NCBI GenBank assembly: GCA_037143175.1
Contig: JBAWZF010000005.1
Location: 62,001 to 126,000 of the forward strand
Direction: 5' to 3'
DNA: 64,000 nt
DNA from: a bacterium
GTDB taxonomy: Bacteria > Verrucomicrobiota > Kiritimatiellia > CAIKKV01 > CAITUY01
Shown here: piece by piece, positions 1 to 8,385 of the stretch
Layout: each line of letters begins with the position of its first letter
How positions within the stretch are numbered: the stretch's first letter is position 1
Program-made: the position numbers and the translations under genes
Notes under the pieces: model-generated
What the model was told of the DNA's origin: nothing
The model's input: the letters and a program-made list of their open reading frames with translations, nothing else
Databases searched by the model: none

Positions 1-29
1 GCCATCCTCTTGAAGAGATAGATAACACC

Positions 30-2267
30 ATGCAAACCGGAGCCAACGCCACACAACTCGATACGATCCCTCCGCGAAACGCCACAGCGGGGCGGGACAC
101 GCCGACCCTCCTTGATATGAGTGGTGACCCATCGCCATCGCCCGAACTTCCAAACTCAGAAGCCTCTCCCTACCAGATACTGAACGAAATTGGACGTGGC
201 GGGATGAGCACCGTCTATCTGGCGAAAGACCTGAAACTGGGCCGTTTCGTCGCCATAAAGCGTCTTAGCCAGGCCTTCCTGACCGACAGCCCCATGCGCG
301 ACAGGTTCCTCCGTGAGGCACAGTTGATCGCTTCACTCAACCATATCTACATCGTCAAACTCTACGACTTTGACGTCAAACGCACCGAACCGCAGATTGT
401 CATGGAATATGTGGCTGGTCCCGGCAAAGCACCCGCCCCCAACTGGCCCCCTCTCTCGCTTAATCTGGAACAGAAACTGGAGCAAAACGAGGCCCCCCTC
501 TCCATGCGCGTCTCCGTCGTTCTGGTTAAGAAACTCTGCACCGCCATCGAATACGCCCACCGCCGCGGCGTCATTCACCGCGACCTTAAACCTTCCAACG
601 TCCTGCTCGACGAACATGGCGAACCCCGTATCGTGGATTTTGGCATCGCCCGCCAAACCACCTCCGACGCCGCCAAACTGACGATGACCGGGACGCGCAT
701 GCTCTCCCTCGGGTACGCCGCACCTGAGCAGGAAACCAATCCCGCAATCGCAGACGAACGTTCCGATGTCTACAGTCTCGGTGGGATCCTCTATTTCTGC
801 CTGACAGGCGAAAACCCGCGTTTTTTCCGGGACAGTCGCGTCCCCGATTGCCTGCGGCCCATTATTCTCAAGGCCATGGAGCAAGACCCCACCCAACGGT
901 GGAGCTCCGCTAAAGACTTTGCCGATGTTCTGGCCCAAACCGCAGGTGATTTTCTCTCTCCACTCACGGATCCAGGCATGTGGCGCTGCAAGTGGTGCAA
1001 CGCACTCAACCCCGTGGACAGCCGGTATTGTACCCACTGTAACTGGGACGGGATGGAGAGTTGTCCCGAATGTGCCGGAGAAACCCGGGTAGGTGTTCGT
1101 TTCTGCGGCCAGTGCTCCACAGACATCAAAACTTTTGAGGATATGAGAGCCCTGCTCAGCCGGTTACGTGAATACCGGCGCCAAAAGGATTTCGAACGGA
1201 TCAAGGACGCCGTTGATGCCGCCAACCGGTTCCAGCCCAAAGGGGCTAAGGGGCGAGAATTAATCCAGGACATCCAGGAACTGGGCAATACAGCCACATG
1301 GGCGCTCAATCGCAAGGATGAATTGACCCAGGCCATCACCACGAGCCTTGGCCAGCAGAACTACGAGGAAGTGCGGGAACGCCTCAACGAATACGGCGTG
1401 CTCGACGACGGCCCCGAATATAAGGAACTACGCGGCGAACTCCCCTGGCGTATTGCTGAACATAACATTATCGCCCTCCGCTCGGAGATGAATCATGCCC
1501 GGCAATTGCTGGCCGACAAGTTGCCCGGGCAGGCCCGGAACTGTCTTACCGAAATAGAGAATCGCCTCCTGTCTCTTGGTCAGTTGGAATCCCAATTTCC
1601 GACACTCAAAGGCGCGCTCATCCATGACAGCAATCAGCCTGATAGCGAACAAGGATCCTATGCAAAAGCGGTTATCTCGCTCTCCAAAGACACCGAGCAA
1701 CTGAAATCAGAACTGGACTCCATGCGCCAGTCGATCGAACGCCATATCCAGTCGGCCGCCCAGGCGCTTCAAGCACAGGATTACGAGGGCTGTCTTGCGA
1801 TTTGCATGACCATCAAAAACCTCACTGCAGAACCGTCGCCCGCCGATGTGCTGGAGGACAAGGCGTCGAAACAAATTGAACAAATTTCACGGTTGTTAAC
1901 CCGAGCCGACGATGCATTGCGAAAAAGAAGTCTGAACGCAGCGGAACGCGCCGCCAACGATGTGCTCACCCGGTTCAAAGCTGATTCGCTTCCAGCCCGG
2001 GATCTCCTCAGCCAAATTCGAAGGTTCCAGCGGCAACGCGCTGCCGTTTTATGGCTGTTGACGATCATGAGTGCTACCGTTCTTTATGTGCTCAGCATCG
2101 GGCCCACATTTCATTTCATGCTCGATCGCGGCCCCCTGTCGGTCAATACACGAGATACCCTGCGAACGATCTATCAACCTGTTTACTGGCTACATGCCCA
2201 CACCGTACTGCGGACTCCATTGGATCGCTACGCGAACCAATGGAATCCATCAATTTTTGAAAGATAG
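30..2267 (+). CDS. Membrane-anchored Ser/Thr protein kinase with zinc ribbons
   Basis: A 745-residue Hanks-type kinase. The glycine-rich loop GRGGMSTVY lies at about residues 55-63, the ATP-binding lysine is K77 (VAIK), the catalytic loop HRDLKPSN is at 183-190, DFG at 203-205 and an APE motif at 231-233, so it should be active. An insertion of about 25 residues (near 130-155) follows the hinge. After the kinase domain come paired zinc ribbons with CxxC pairs between C320 and C362. A long helical region with TPR-like or coiled-coil character follows, then a single membrane segment at about 671-690 and a short tail of about 55 residues. The kinase domain is therefore predicted to be cytoplasmic. 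The target is unknown and no phosphatase gene is adjacent. The upstream region is cut by the window edge. The start is the first ATG in frame. Confidence 0.9.
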   Translation: MQTGANATQLDTIPPRNATAGRDTPTLLDMSGDPSPSPELPNSEASPYQILNEIGRGGMSTVYLAKDLKLGRFVAIKRLSQAFLTDSPMRDRFLREAQLIASLNHIYIVKLYDFDVKRTEPQIVMEYVAGPGKAPAPNWPPLSLNLEQKLEQNEAPLSMRVSVVLVKKLCTAIEYAHRRGVIHRDLKPSNVLLDEHGEPRIVDFGIARQTTSDAAKLTMTGTRMLSLGYAAPEQETNPAIADERSDVYSLGGILYFCLTGENPRFFRDSRVPDCLRPIILKAMEQDPTQRWSSAKDFADVLAQTAGDFLSPLTDPGMWRCKWCNALNPVDSRYCTHCNWDGMESCPECAGETRVGVRFCGQCSTDIKTFEDMRALLSRLREYRRQKDFERIKDAVDAANRFQPKGAKGRELIQDIQELGNTATWALNRKDELTQAITTSLGQQNYEEVRERLNEYGVLDDGPEYKELRGELPWRIAEHNIIALRSEMNHARQLLADKLPGQARNCLTEIENRLLSLGQLESQFPTLKGALIHDSNQPDSEQGSYAKAVISLSKDTEQLKSELDSMRQSIERHIQSAAQALQAQDYEGCLAICMTIKNLTAEPSPADVLEDKASKQIEQISRLLTRADDALRKRSLNAAERAANDVLTRFKADSLPARDLLSQIRRFQRQRAAVLWLLTIMSATVLYVLSIGPTFHFMLDRGPLSVNTRDTLRTIYQPVYWLHAHTVLRTPLDRYANQWNPSIFER

Positions 2268-2331
2268 ACGCGATGAATCGTCGTAAGTTCAGACTTCCTG
2301 TTATATTGAGCTCAACATACCGAATAGCGTT

Positions 2332-2701
2332 TTATCCCTGGGGATAAAATGCAGTTGGACGGAGCCGCGAGACGCTGCAAAGGGCGCTATGGGATTTTGA
2401 AGGGGTGCTTTCCCGTTGTTGATGATGTTTGATCATGTACGTTCGTAACAACTCCAGAGAATGCCGAGACAAAAGCGTGTAGCGATCCTTCCGACCCTTG
2501 CCTTGCTCAACTCGCACCACCATACGGTCAGGAGCGCTCTCAATGTGAAATGGTTTCAGATGCACCACTTCGCTCACCCGCAATCCTGCCCCATATACCA
2601 ACAGTCAAATCCACCACAGCCCGTTCATAACTGTCCGACGTCTTCTGCGCAAACCCCTTCAACCTCATGTACTGCAAGAACTACTCTCGTACCACACTCA
2701 T
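2332..2701 (-). pseudogene. Decayed tyrosine recombinase (integrase) remnant
   Basis: Read on the minus strand from the ATG at 2701, the sequence encodes an N-terminal core-binding segment (LQYMRLKGFAQKTSDSY). An in-frame TAG interrupts it after six codons, and it then joins directly, in another frame, to the catalytic-domain segment YGAGLRVSEVVHL...GKGRKDRYTLL. That segment contains the first catalytic Arg and the beta-sheet Lys of XerC/D-type recombinases of the kind often found beside IS91 elements. The middle of the protein is missing, and the C-terminal H-x-x-R and Tyr motifs are not visible. It is a dead fragment left after deletion. The rest of the 2268-2835 gap holds no other recognisable gene, and no flanking repeat or attachment site was seen. 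Confidence 0.7.
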
Positions 2702-2835
2702 CGACGGACTCCTTAGTTCGGTCAGCACGGATCAAATAATCATCGCCTCAGTTTTCACTACAATTCGCTGCCGCCTGTTGACCGCCCTGCATTTTTCTTT
2801 TACTATGCGCCTCCAACAACTTGTTAAGGGGAATC

Positions 2836-3288
2836 ATGCGTTGTCCGCGATGCGGTCATAGTGAAGATAAGGTAATCGATAGCCGGGCCTCCCGTAATGG
2901 CGATGTCATTCGGCGTCGTCGTGTCTGCGTGAGTTGCGCGCATCGTTTTACCACCCGCGAGGAAGTGGTCAAAGTGGCCCTTCACATCATCAAGCGCGAT
3001 GGCCGTCACGAGGAGTTGTCTCGGGAGAAATTGATCAATGGTATCGCCCGCGCTTGCGAAAAACGCCCCGTCAGCATGGCGGATATCGAAACGATCGTCG
3101 ACAACATCATTACCGAACTGGGTAATGATTTCGAACGGGAAGTCACAAGCGACATCATCGGCGAAAAGGTGATGGAGCGGCTTGAGAAAATTGATGAAGT
3201 GGCTTACGTACGCTTCGCTTCCGTGTATCGTCGGTTCAAGGACGTGAACCAGTTTATCAACGCAATTCAGGGAATGGTCACCCGCTGA
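2836..3288 (+). CDS. nrdR: Transcriptional repressor NrdR
   Basis: NrdR represses ribonucleotide reductase genes by binding NrdR boxes when its ATP-cone senses (d)ATP. The 150-residue product has the N-terminal zinc ribbon (MRCPRCGHSEDKVIDSR, then CVSCAHRFTT) with Cys pairs at residues 3/6 and 31/34, followed by an ATP-cone domain of about 90 residues. The ATG at 2836 is chosen over the upstream TTG at 2821. AAGGGG lies about 7 bases before it, and the family always begins M-x-C-P-x-C. The stop codon overlaps the start of the next gene by one base, suggesting co-transcription. No nrd genes are in the window. Confidence 0.95.
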   Translation: MRCPRCGHSEDKVIDSRASRNGDVIRRRRVCVSCAHRFTTREEVVKVALHIIKRDGRHEELSREKLINGIARACEKRPVSMADIETIVDNIITELGNDFEREVTSDIIGEKVMERLEKIDEVAYVRFASVYRRFKDVNQFINAIQGMVTR

Positions 3289-3911
3289 TGATCTGGCAGG
3301 ATACTAACACCTCAGGCACCTCGCGTGAAAAAATTGCCGATCGCCTGCTGACCGACGTCCCCACTCTTTGCGGAAACACGGCATTGGCCTCGCACCCCAC
3401 ACTGGCGGAAGCAGCCCAGGGCGTCGCCCTTTATCTGGATCAAATCGAGGTCATCCCTGAAGAACTGGACCCCCGTCAGTCCCGCGAATTGCTCGCACAT
3501 GCTTTGGACGCTGCCGGAGAAGGGGCTTTAGCCAGACGTATCCGGCTATTCGGGAACCGGGTTATTTATCCGGCAACGTGGATCGCCTGCGGCCGGGAAA
3601 CCGTTTGGGTGCTGGATACCCGGCAACTCATGACCTCCCGCGACGCCGGCATGGAAATGATTTTTTTCGACCGGATCCGCATTGTCCTCGCCACTTTCGC
3701 CGATGTCTGGGATGCCACGTCAGGACGGGGGTTTCTGGGGCTCAAGGGCATGGAACTCTCGGCCTCCATCATTTTAGGCCCCGGCACATCAGGGCGAGCA
3801 CTCAGAGCACTTACCTTGGAACTCCGTTCCCTTGCCGCGCGGCATCTGGAACATTTTTGCACCCAACGAGGATGGGACGTTGCTCCCGCAATTCTCACGC
3901 TGCTCCCCTGA
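3288..3911 (+). CDS. Hypothetical protein downstream of nrdR
   Basis: The 207-residue product is not a family I recognise. It has no signal peptide, membrane segment or cysteine cluster, so it is probably a soluble cytoplasmic protein. The central part (about 85-150) alternates hydrophobic strands, including a VWVLDTRQLM-type segment, with FDRIRIVLATFADVWDA. The C-terminal third is helical. Its ATG shares one base with the nrdR stop, and purC follows after 43 bases, so the three genes likely form an operon. Coding is supported by the tight junction and by codon use like that of the neighbours. A nucleotide-metabolism role would be guesswork from context. Confidence 0.7.
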   Translation: MIWQDTNTSGTSREKIADRLLTDVPTLCGNTALASHPTLAEAAQGVALYLDQIEVIPEELDPRQSRELLAHALDAAGEGALARRIRLFGNRVIYPATWIACGRETVWVLDTRQLMTSRDAGMEMIFFDRIRIVLATFADVWDATSGRGFLGLKGMELSASIILGPGTSGRALRALTLELRSLAARHLEHFCTQRGWDVAPAILTLLP

Positions 3912-3954
3912 TTTATTAGCCCCCAGGATACCCGAATAAAGGAGAAAACAAACC

Positions 3955-4920
3955 ATGATCGCAGAAGAACGCATTCGAGCTGAACTCAAGAACACGTTGA
4001 ATGAAACCAACTTCCCCGGCCTTGGCGAGCGCCATCAGGGCAAGGTGCGGGAGAGTTACATCCAAAAAGACCAGCGGATCATCGTTACCACCGATCGGGT
4101 ATCAGCCTTTGACTGCATCATCGGCACAATCCCGTTCAAGGGGCAGGTATTAAATCAATTGGCGGCATTCTGGTTTGAAAAAACAAAACCCATTATCCCC
4201 AATCACATTATCTCGATCCCGGATCCCAACGTCATGGTTGTCCACGAATGCGAGCAACTCCCTCTTGAATTTATTGTCCGCGGCTACATCACCGGGGTCA
4301 CCAAGACTTCTGCCTGGTACAACTATGAGCGCGGCGTGCGCTATTTCTGCGGCAACACGCTCCCCGAGGGGTTGAAAAAAGATCAAAAGCTGGAGCGTCC
4401 CATTCTTACCCCTACCACGAAACATGAGAAGCATGACCGCCCCATCTCCCGCGAGGAAGCCATTCAGGAAGGCCTGATTGATGCCGAAACCTATGACGCC
4501 GCTGCCGCCCTGTGTTTCAAGCTTTTTGACGCAGGCGTAAAACATGCCGCCGCGCAGGGACTCATCCTCGTCGATACGAAATACGAAATCGGTAAACTGA
4601 ACGGGAAATTGGTGGTATCGGACGAGATACATACGCCCGATTCATCACGTTACTGGTTTGCCGACACCTACGACTCACTTTTCAAGGCAGGTAAGGAACA
4701 GCGCAAGATTGATAAGGAATATATCCGGGAATGGCTGGTATCGCAGGGATTCCGCGGCGATGGCACTCCTCCGGAGTTAACCGAAGAAGTCCGCGTCGAA
4801 GCCGCCAAACGGTATATTCAAGCTTACGAGCAGGTCACGGGCCTGAAATTCAACGTCACAGATGAACCTGTGGCGGCCCGTATCGCCAATAATCTGAGGC
4901 GGGCCGGTTGCTTGAAGTAG
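3955..4920 (+). CDS. purC: Phosphoribosylaminoimidazole-succinocarboxamide synthase (SAICAR synthetase)
   Basis: Catalyses ATP-dependent condensation of CAIR with aspartate in de novo purine synthesis. The 321-residue product shows the family motifs GKVRESY, the TTDRVSAFD substrate-binding segment, EFIVRGYITGV, and the late DEIHTPDSSRYW signature. It is longer than the short bacterial form of about 240 residues and resembles the long form also found in fungi, with extra segments in the middle and at the C-terminus. A Shine-Dalgarno sequence (AAAGGAG) precedes the ATG. The gene ends 5 bases before the stop of a convergent gene, leaving no space for a terminator. Confidence 0.96.
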   Translation: MIAEERIRAELKNTLNETNFPGLGERHQGKVRESYIQKDQRIIVTTDRVSAFDCIIGTIPFKGQVLNQLAAFWFEKTKPIIPNHIISIPDPNVMVVHECEQLPLEFIVRGYITGVTKTSAWYNYERGVRYFCGNTLPEGLKKDQKLERPILTPTTKHEKHDRPISREEAIQEGLIDAETYDAAAALCFKLFDAGVKHAAAQGLILVDTKYEIGKLNGKLVVSDEIHTPDSSRYWFADTYDSLFKAGKEQRKIDKEYIREWLVSQGFRGDGTPPELTEEVRVEAAKRYIQAYEQVTGLKFNVTDEPVAARIANNLRRAGCLK

Positions 4921-4925
4921 AGCCC

Positions 4926-5537
4926 TTACCCGCGGGCCAGCAAACCATCAATCTGGTCCAGACAGATTTGAGACCAGGTTTCCATGCGGTCGTACATGGC
5001 TTTCAGTTCAGCGACCGTCCGGAAACCTGATTCCGTAATCACACCCTCACGCTTCCGCACTTCTGAGGAGGGGGAGCGCAAAATATGAATGACGCCAAGA
5101 TGAACGCGCCCAACCGGCGTCAGGTCGTCATTTAGCAGGGCCACCACTTTATGTGTGTAGCCAGCAGGAAGCACGACTTCCTCCTCCAACTCTCTCATGG
5201 CCGCCCGGTCATAGATATTATCAAACAAATCCAGATCCTGATTGTTCATGTGTCCGCCGATACCCAGGGAGGCCTTCGCCACCAGCCGTTCCTCACCGGA
5301 TTTTTTCCCCCGGACATAACACCAGATCTGATCCTCATGGCAGATCAGAAAGTACGGAATCAACTGCTTCAGGGTGTCATCTTGCTCGGCTTTATGGCGC
5401 GGGACAAAACGATAATTTTCCGGACTCAACAATTCCGGCAGATATCGGGCTGTATCCAGCGTCAGCCCTTGAAACATACCCAACCGCTCGACCAAAGCCC
5501 GATCCACAACCAAAACTTCTTCAAGATCCTTATTCAT
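4926..5537 (-). CDS. Nudix-like phosphohydrolase
   Basis: The product of about 203 residues carries a recognisable Nudix box: GIGGHMN upstream, then RAAMRELEEEVVLP, which holds the REx2EE core that binds the divalent metal. Nudix enzymes cleave nucleoside diphosphates linked to other moieties, and the substrate here cannot be told. A long N-terminal extension of about 85 residues precedes the Nudix fold and contains PYFLICHEDQIWCYVRGKK, which looks like the first strands of the domain. The ATG at 5537 (MNKDLEEV) is chosen. A GTG at 5555 would add six residues, and neither has a strong ribosome site. The gene is convergent with purC and divergent from the next gene. Confidence 0.8.
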   Translation of the reverse strand: MNKDLEEVLVVDRALVERLGMFQGLTLDTARYLPELLSPENYRFVPRHKAEQDDTLKQLIPYFLICHEDQIWCYVRGKKSGEERLVAKASLGIGGHMNNQDLDLFDNIYDRAAMRELEEEVVLPAGYTHKVVALLNDDLTPVGRVHLGVIHILRSPSSEVRKREGVITESGFRTVAELKAMYDRMETWSQICLDQIDGLLARG

Positions 5538-5633
5538 AGACGGTGATGCTAGCACAGCGACCGGCCAGGGATAAACAGTAAATGCACCAAAAGAATTGGA
5601 AGTTCATATTTTTGTGTTACCTTACTTTCACAG

Positions 5634-6782
5634 ATGGAAACGGATCAAGAAAGTCATGGCGCAGCGGACATCCTCATTGTGGATGACACCCCCGCAAATC
5701 TTCAATTTCTAGCGGCCCTGCTCAAAATGAAAGGGTACAAAACGCGAGCCGCCCTGAACGGTGAACTTGCTCTTCTGGCTATTCAAACCCAGCCGCCAGA
5801 CCTCATTCTGCTGGATGTACACATGCCGGATATTGATGGAATCGAGGTCTGCCGGCGTATCAAAGCCAACCCGGCCTTTTCCGATATCCCTGTTATTTTT
5901 GTAAGCGGGGAACACAAAGCCCTTCATAAGATTAAAGCCTTCTCATCGGGAGGCGTTGATTTCGTCACCCGGCCCTTTCAGATTGATGAGGTGCTTTCAA
6001 GAGTTTCGATCCATCTTGACCTGCGAAAACAGCGGGAACAGTTGCGGGCCACCATGAAGCGCATGCAGACATTGGAGGCGTTACGAGACAACCTCATCCA
6101 CATGATTGTTCATGATCTCCGGAATCCCCTCGGGGTGATCGATGGTTATCTTGAACTCATTAAATCCGAGAAAGTGGTCTCGTTCTCGCCCAAAGTCGCC
6201 AACTACCTCTCCGAGACTCAAGCCCACACACGCAATATGGTTGACATGATCAACTCCATTCTGGATATCAACCGGATGGAAAATGGCACGTTGATACTTA
6301 ATCTGATGCCCTGCGACCTGGTTGATTTGTGCGGGCAGGTTATCACAAGCATGGAGCCTATCAGGCAGTCGCGCTCCCTACGGATGGCCACCGGGTTCTC
6401 GCCAATCCATGCCATGATCGACATTGGACTAATACGTCGCGTCCTCACCAACCTGATCGCCAATGCCATTCGGGCTACCCGGAACGAAGACGGACAAATC
6501 ACCCTGAGTGCCACCACCATAAATGACTTCATCCGCATTAACATTACAGACAACGGTCGCCCGATCACAGTCGAGGAGCATTCTGATATTTTCGAAAAGT
6601 ACGCCCAGGCCAACTCCGCTCTCAGCGGAAAGGGACGTTACGCTCCAGGGCTGGGCCTCCCGTTCTGCAAACTCGCGGTCGAGGCGCATGGGGGTAGGGT
6701 GGGCATCGAGCATGCACCTGATGCCAGCAATGTATTCTGGTTTGAACTCCCCCTCGCAGGCCCGCGCTCCAGGGTGCCCTAA
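5634..6782 (+). CDS. Receiver-histidine kinase hybrid
   Basis: The 382-residue cytoplasmic signalling protein has the receiver domain first and the kinase second. The receiver (about 12-125) has the acidic pair D17/D18 and the phospho-acceptor D61 in LLDVHMPDIDG. The usual Lys of the KP motif is an Arg (TRPF, R113). A helical linker leads to the H-box MIVHDLRNPLG with H160, followed by the N box (NLIANAIRA) and a G box (GLGLPFCKLAVEAHGG). There is no transmembrane segment or output domain, so it likely acts inside a phosphorelay. No good Shine-Dalgarno sequence is visible. A TTGGAA-16-TACCTT promoter candidate at 5596-5623 would start transcription within a few bases of the ATG. The stop overlaps the stop of convergent zwf by 4 bases. 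Confidence 0.88.
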   Translation: METDQESHGAADILIVDDTPANLQFLAALLKMKGYKTRAALNGELALLAIQTQPPDLILLDVHMPDIDGIEVCRRIKANPAFSDIPVIFVSGEHKALHKIKAFSSGGVDFVTRPFQIDEVLSRVSIHLDLRKQREQLRATMKRMQTLEALRDNLIHMIVHDLRNPLGVIDGYLELIKSEKVVSFSPKVANYLSETQAHTRNMVDMINSILDINRMENGTLILNLMPCDLVDLCGQVITSMEPIRQSRSLRMATGFSPIHAMIDIGLIRRVLTNLIANAIRATRNEDGQITLSATTINDFIRINITDNGRPITVEEHSDIFEKYAQANSALSGKGRYAPGLGLPFCKLAVEAHGGRVGIEHAPDASNVFWFELPLAGPRSRVP

Positions 6783-8230
6783 ACACCCCAGCGCTGGGCC
6801 AGAGCCCATCCAGCCTTTGGCCCAGAACTTCCATACGGATAAATGTCAGGAGCCATGTGCTGGGACTCCAACTGTTGAAGTACCGGAGTAAAAACATCCC
6901 AGGCAGCTTCAAGTTCATCAGCCCGGATAAATAAACTACGGTCCCCCTTGACCACATCCAGAAGCAGGCATTCATAGGCTTCCGGAATCAACGCCGAAAA
7001 GGCCGCTTGATAACGGAGATTCAACTCCGTAGGAGCTAAATCGAGGCCCAGGCCCGGCAATTTATTCATAATCCTCAATACGATGCTTTCATCCGGCTGG
7101 ATTCGCATGATGAGTTCATTCGAGTGAAGCACCGCCCCTGTCTTCCCAAATAGGCCGGCCGGAATTTTGCGGAATCGGATCCGTACTTCATTAATTTTTT
7201 GATCCAGCGCCTTTCCGGCTTCAATCAGAAAAGGAACGCCCTCCCAGCGCGGATTATGGATCTGGAGCACCGCTGCTGCATACGTCGGCGTTAATGAATC
7301 GGGCGGCACATTGGGGGCCGCAACATAGGCCCTTTGCTGGCCCGTCGTTGAGGTGCCATATTGCCCCACCACAAGCCGATCCAGCGTGATCGGGGAGATA
7401 TCCCGGAGCAACGCCACCTTCGCATTTCGCACAGCCGAAGCACTGTATTCACGCGGGCACTCCATCGCTAATAGGGCAAGGATCTGAAGCAGGTGATTCT
7501 GCATCACGTCGCGGATGATCCCAAATCCATCAAAATACCCCCCCCGCTGACCAACACCTATCGGCTCCGCCCACTTGATACTCACGCTTTCAATGTAGGC
7601 CTTGTTCCAGAGTGGCTCAAAGATCAGATTGGCAAATCTGAGGACCATCAGGTTCTGTACAATTTCTTTTCCCAGATAGTGATCAATCCGATAGGTCATT
7701 TCCTCGGTAAAAACCGTCTGCATTTCTTTAACAAGCCGATCAGAGGAATCCCGGTCGCGACCAAAAGGCTTCTCTACAACAATTCGAGACCAGCCCTCCG
7801 AATCATCGCAAGCCACTAGCCCGGAATTCCCCAGTGCTCTGGCCACGTCCTGAAATACGGAGGGAGGAATGGCCATGTAAAAAATCCGATTGATGGGCCC
7901 TACTCCCTCGACTTCACGCATCAACTGAAATAGATCCAAAAAAGAGTCAGTGGAAGAATATTGTCCCTGACAATAATAACACCGCTGCAGAAACTCTTCG
8001 GTGCGATCAGCGCAAGCCTCCCCCGGCACATAACGACAGGTCAGATTCTCCGCCACTTTCTTCCGGAACGCCGCATGATCCATTTCGGTTCGAGCCAAAC
8101 CATAGACATGAAAATCATCGGGTAGAAAATGCTGGCAGTACAACGCAAACAGCGCCGGGATTACTTTGGTTTGGGCCAGATCGCCAGAGGCGCCCACCAC
8201 CACTATTCCAAGTCTTTGGGGTTCACTCAT
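6779..8230 (-). CDS. zwf: Glucose-6-phosphate 1-dehydrogenase
   Basis: Oxidises glucose-6-phosphate to 6-phosphogluconolactone with NADP+ (or NAD+), feeding the oxidative pentose phosphate pathway and NADPH pools. The 483-residue length is typical. The nucleotide-binding motif GASGDLAQTKV is at residues 13-23, EKPFG at 153-157, and the active-site signature RIDHYLGKE at 181-189. The ATG is embedded in the stop of the 52-aa gene upstream (ATGA overlap), so translation is probably coupled to that gene and to the dsbD-like gene. This is an unusual neighbourhood for zwf, which normally sits with pgl, gnd or opcA. None of those is in the window. Confidence 0.97.
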   Translation of the reverse strand: MSEPQRLGIVVVGASGDLAQTKVIPALFALYCQHFLPDDFHVYGLARTEMDHAAFRKKVAENLTCRYVPGEACADRTEEFLQRCYYCQGQYSSTDSFLDLFQLMREVEGVGPINRIFYMAIPPSVFQDVARALGNSGLVACDDSEGWSRIVVEKPFGRDRDSSDRLVKEMQTVFTEEMTYRIDHYLGKEIVQNLMVLRFANLIFEPLWNKAYIESVSIKWAEPIGVGQRGGYFDGFGIIRDVMQNHLLQILALLAMECPREYSASAVRNAKVALLRDISPITLDRLVVGQYGTSTTGQQRAYVAAPNVPPDSLTPTYAAAVLQIHNPRWEGVPFLIEAGKALDQKINEVRIRFRKIPAGLFGKTGAVLHSNELIMRIQPDESIVLRIMNKLPGLGLDLAPTELNLRYQAAFSALIPEAYECLLLDVVKGDRSLFIRADELEAAWDVFTPVLQQLESQHMAPDIYPYGSSGPKAGWALAQRWGV

Positions 8231-8385
8231 TTTGATTTAACGGTGGCAGTTTTTTTTACAAGCCAACCCTTACACATTGCACAACGGGAATCGGAACACC
8301 AGTTACACATTTTGCATTCCGGACAGGGGTGCTTTTTTGCGCGGGTGGAGGACTTCTTAGGCCCGCACCCTCTTTTGCAACTCAT
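8227..8385 (-). CDS. 52-residue eight-cysteine protein between dsbD-like gene and zwf
   Basis: A short open frame with stops and starts interlocked with its neighbours. Its ATG (8385-8383) overlaps the stop of the dsbD-like gene as ATGA, and its TGA overlaps the zwf ATG the same way. The product starts MSCKRGCGPKK, has a basic stretch, then the cluster CPECKMCNWCSDSRCAMCKGW, and ends with a lysine-rich tail. Its eight cysteines (residues 3, 7, 21, 24, 27, 30, 35 and 38) are spaced mostly CxxC. That suggests binding of one or two zinc ions or another thiophilic metal, or a redox role. I do not recognise the family. The two 4-base overlaps argue strongly that it is translated. Confidence 0.7.
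   Translation of the reverse strand: MSCKRGCGPKKSSTRAKKHPCPECKMCNWCSDSRCAMCKGWLVKKTATVKSK

Noticed and set aside
333-1037. Long open frame on the minus strand across the kinase gene
   Set aside because: It lies wholly opposite a well-supported kinase with all catalytic motifs, has no recognisable domain, and its composition follows the complementary codons.
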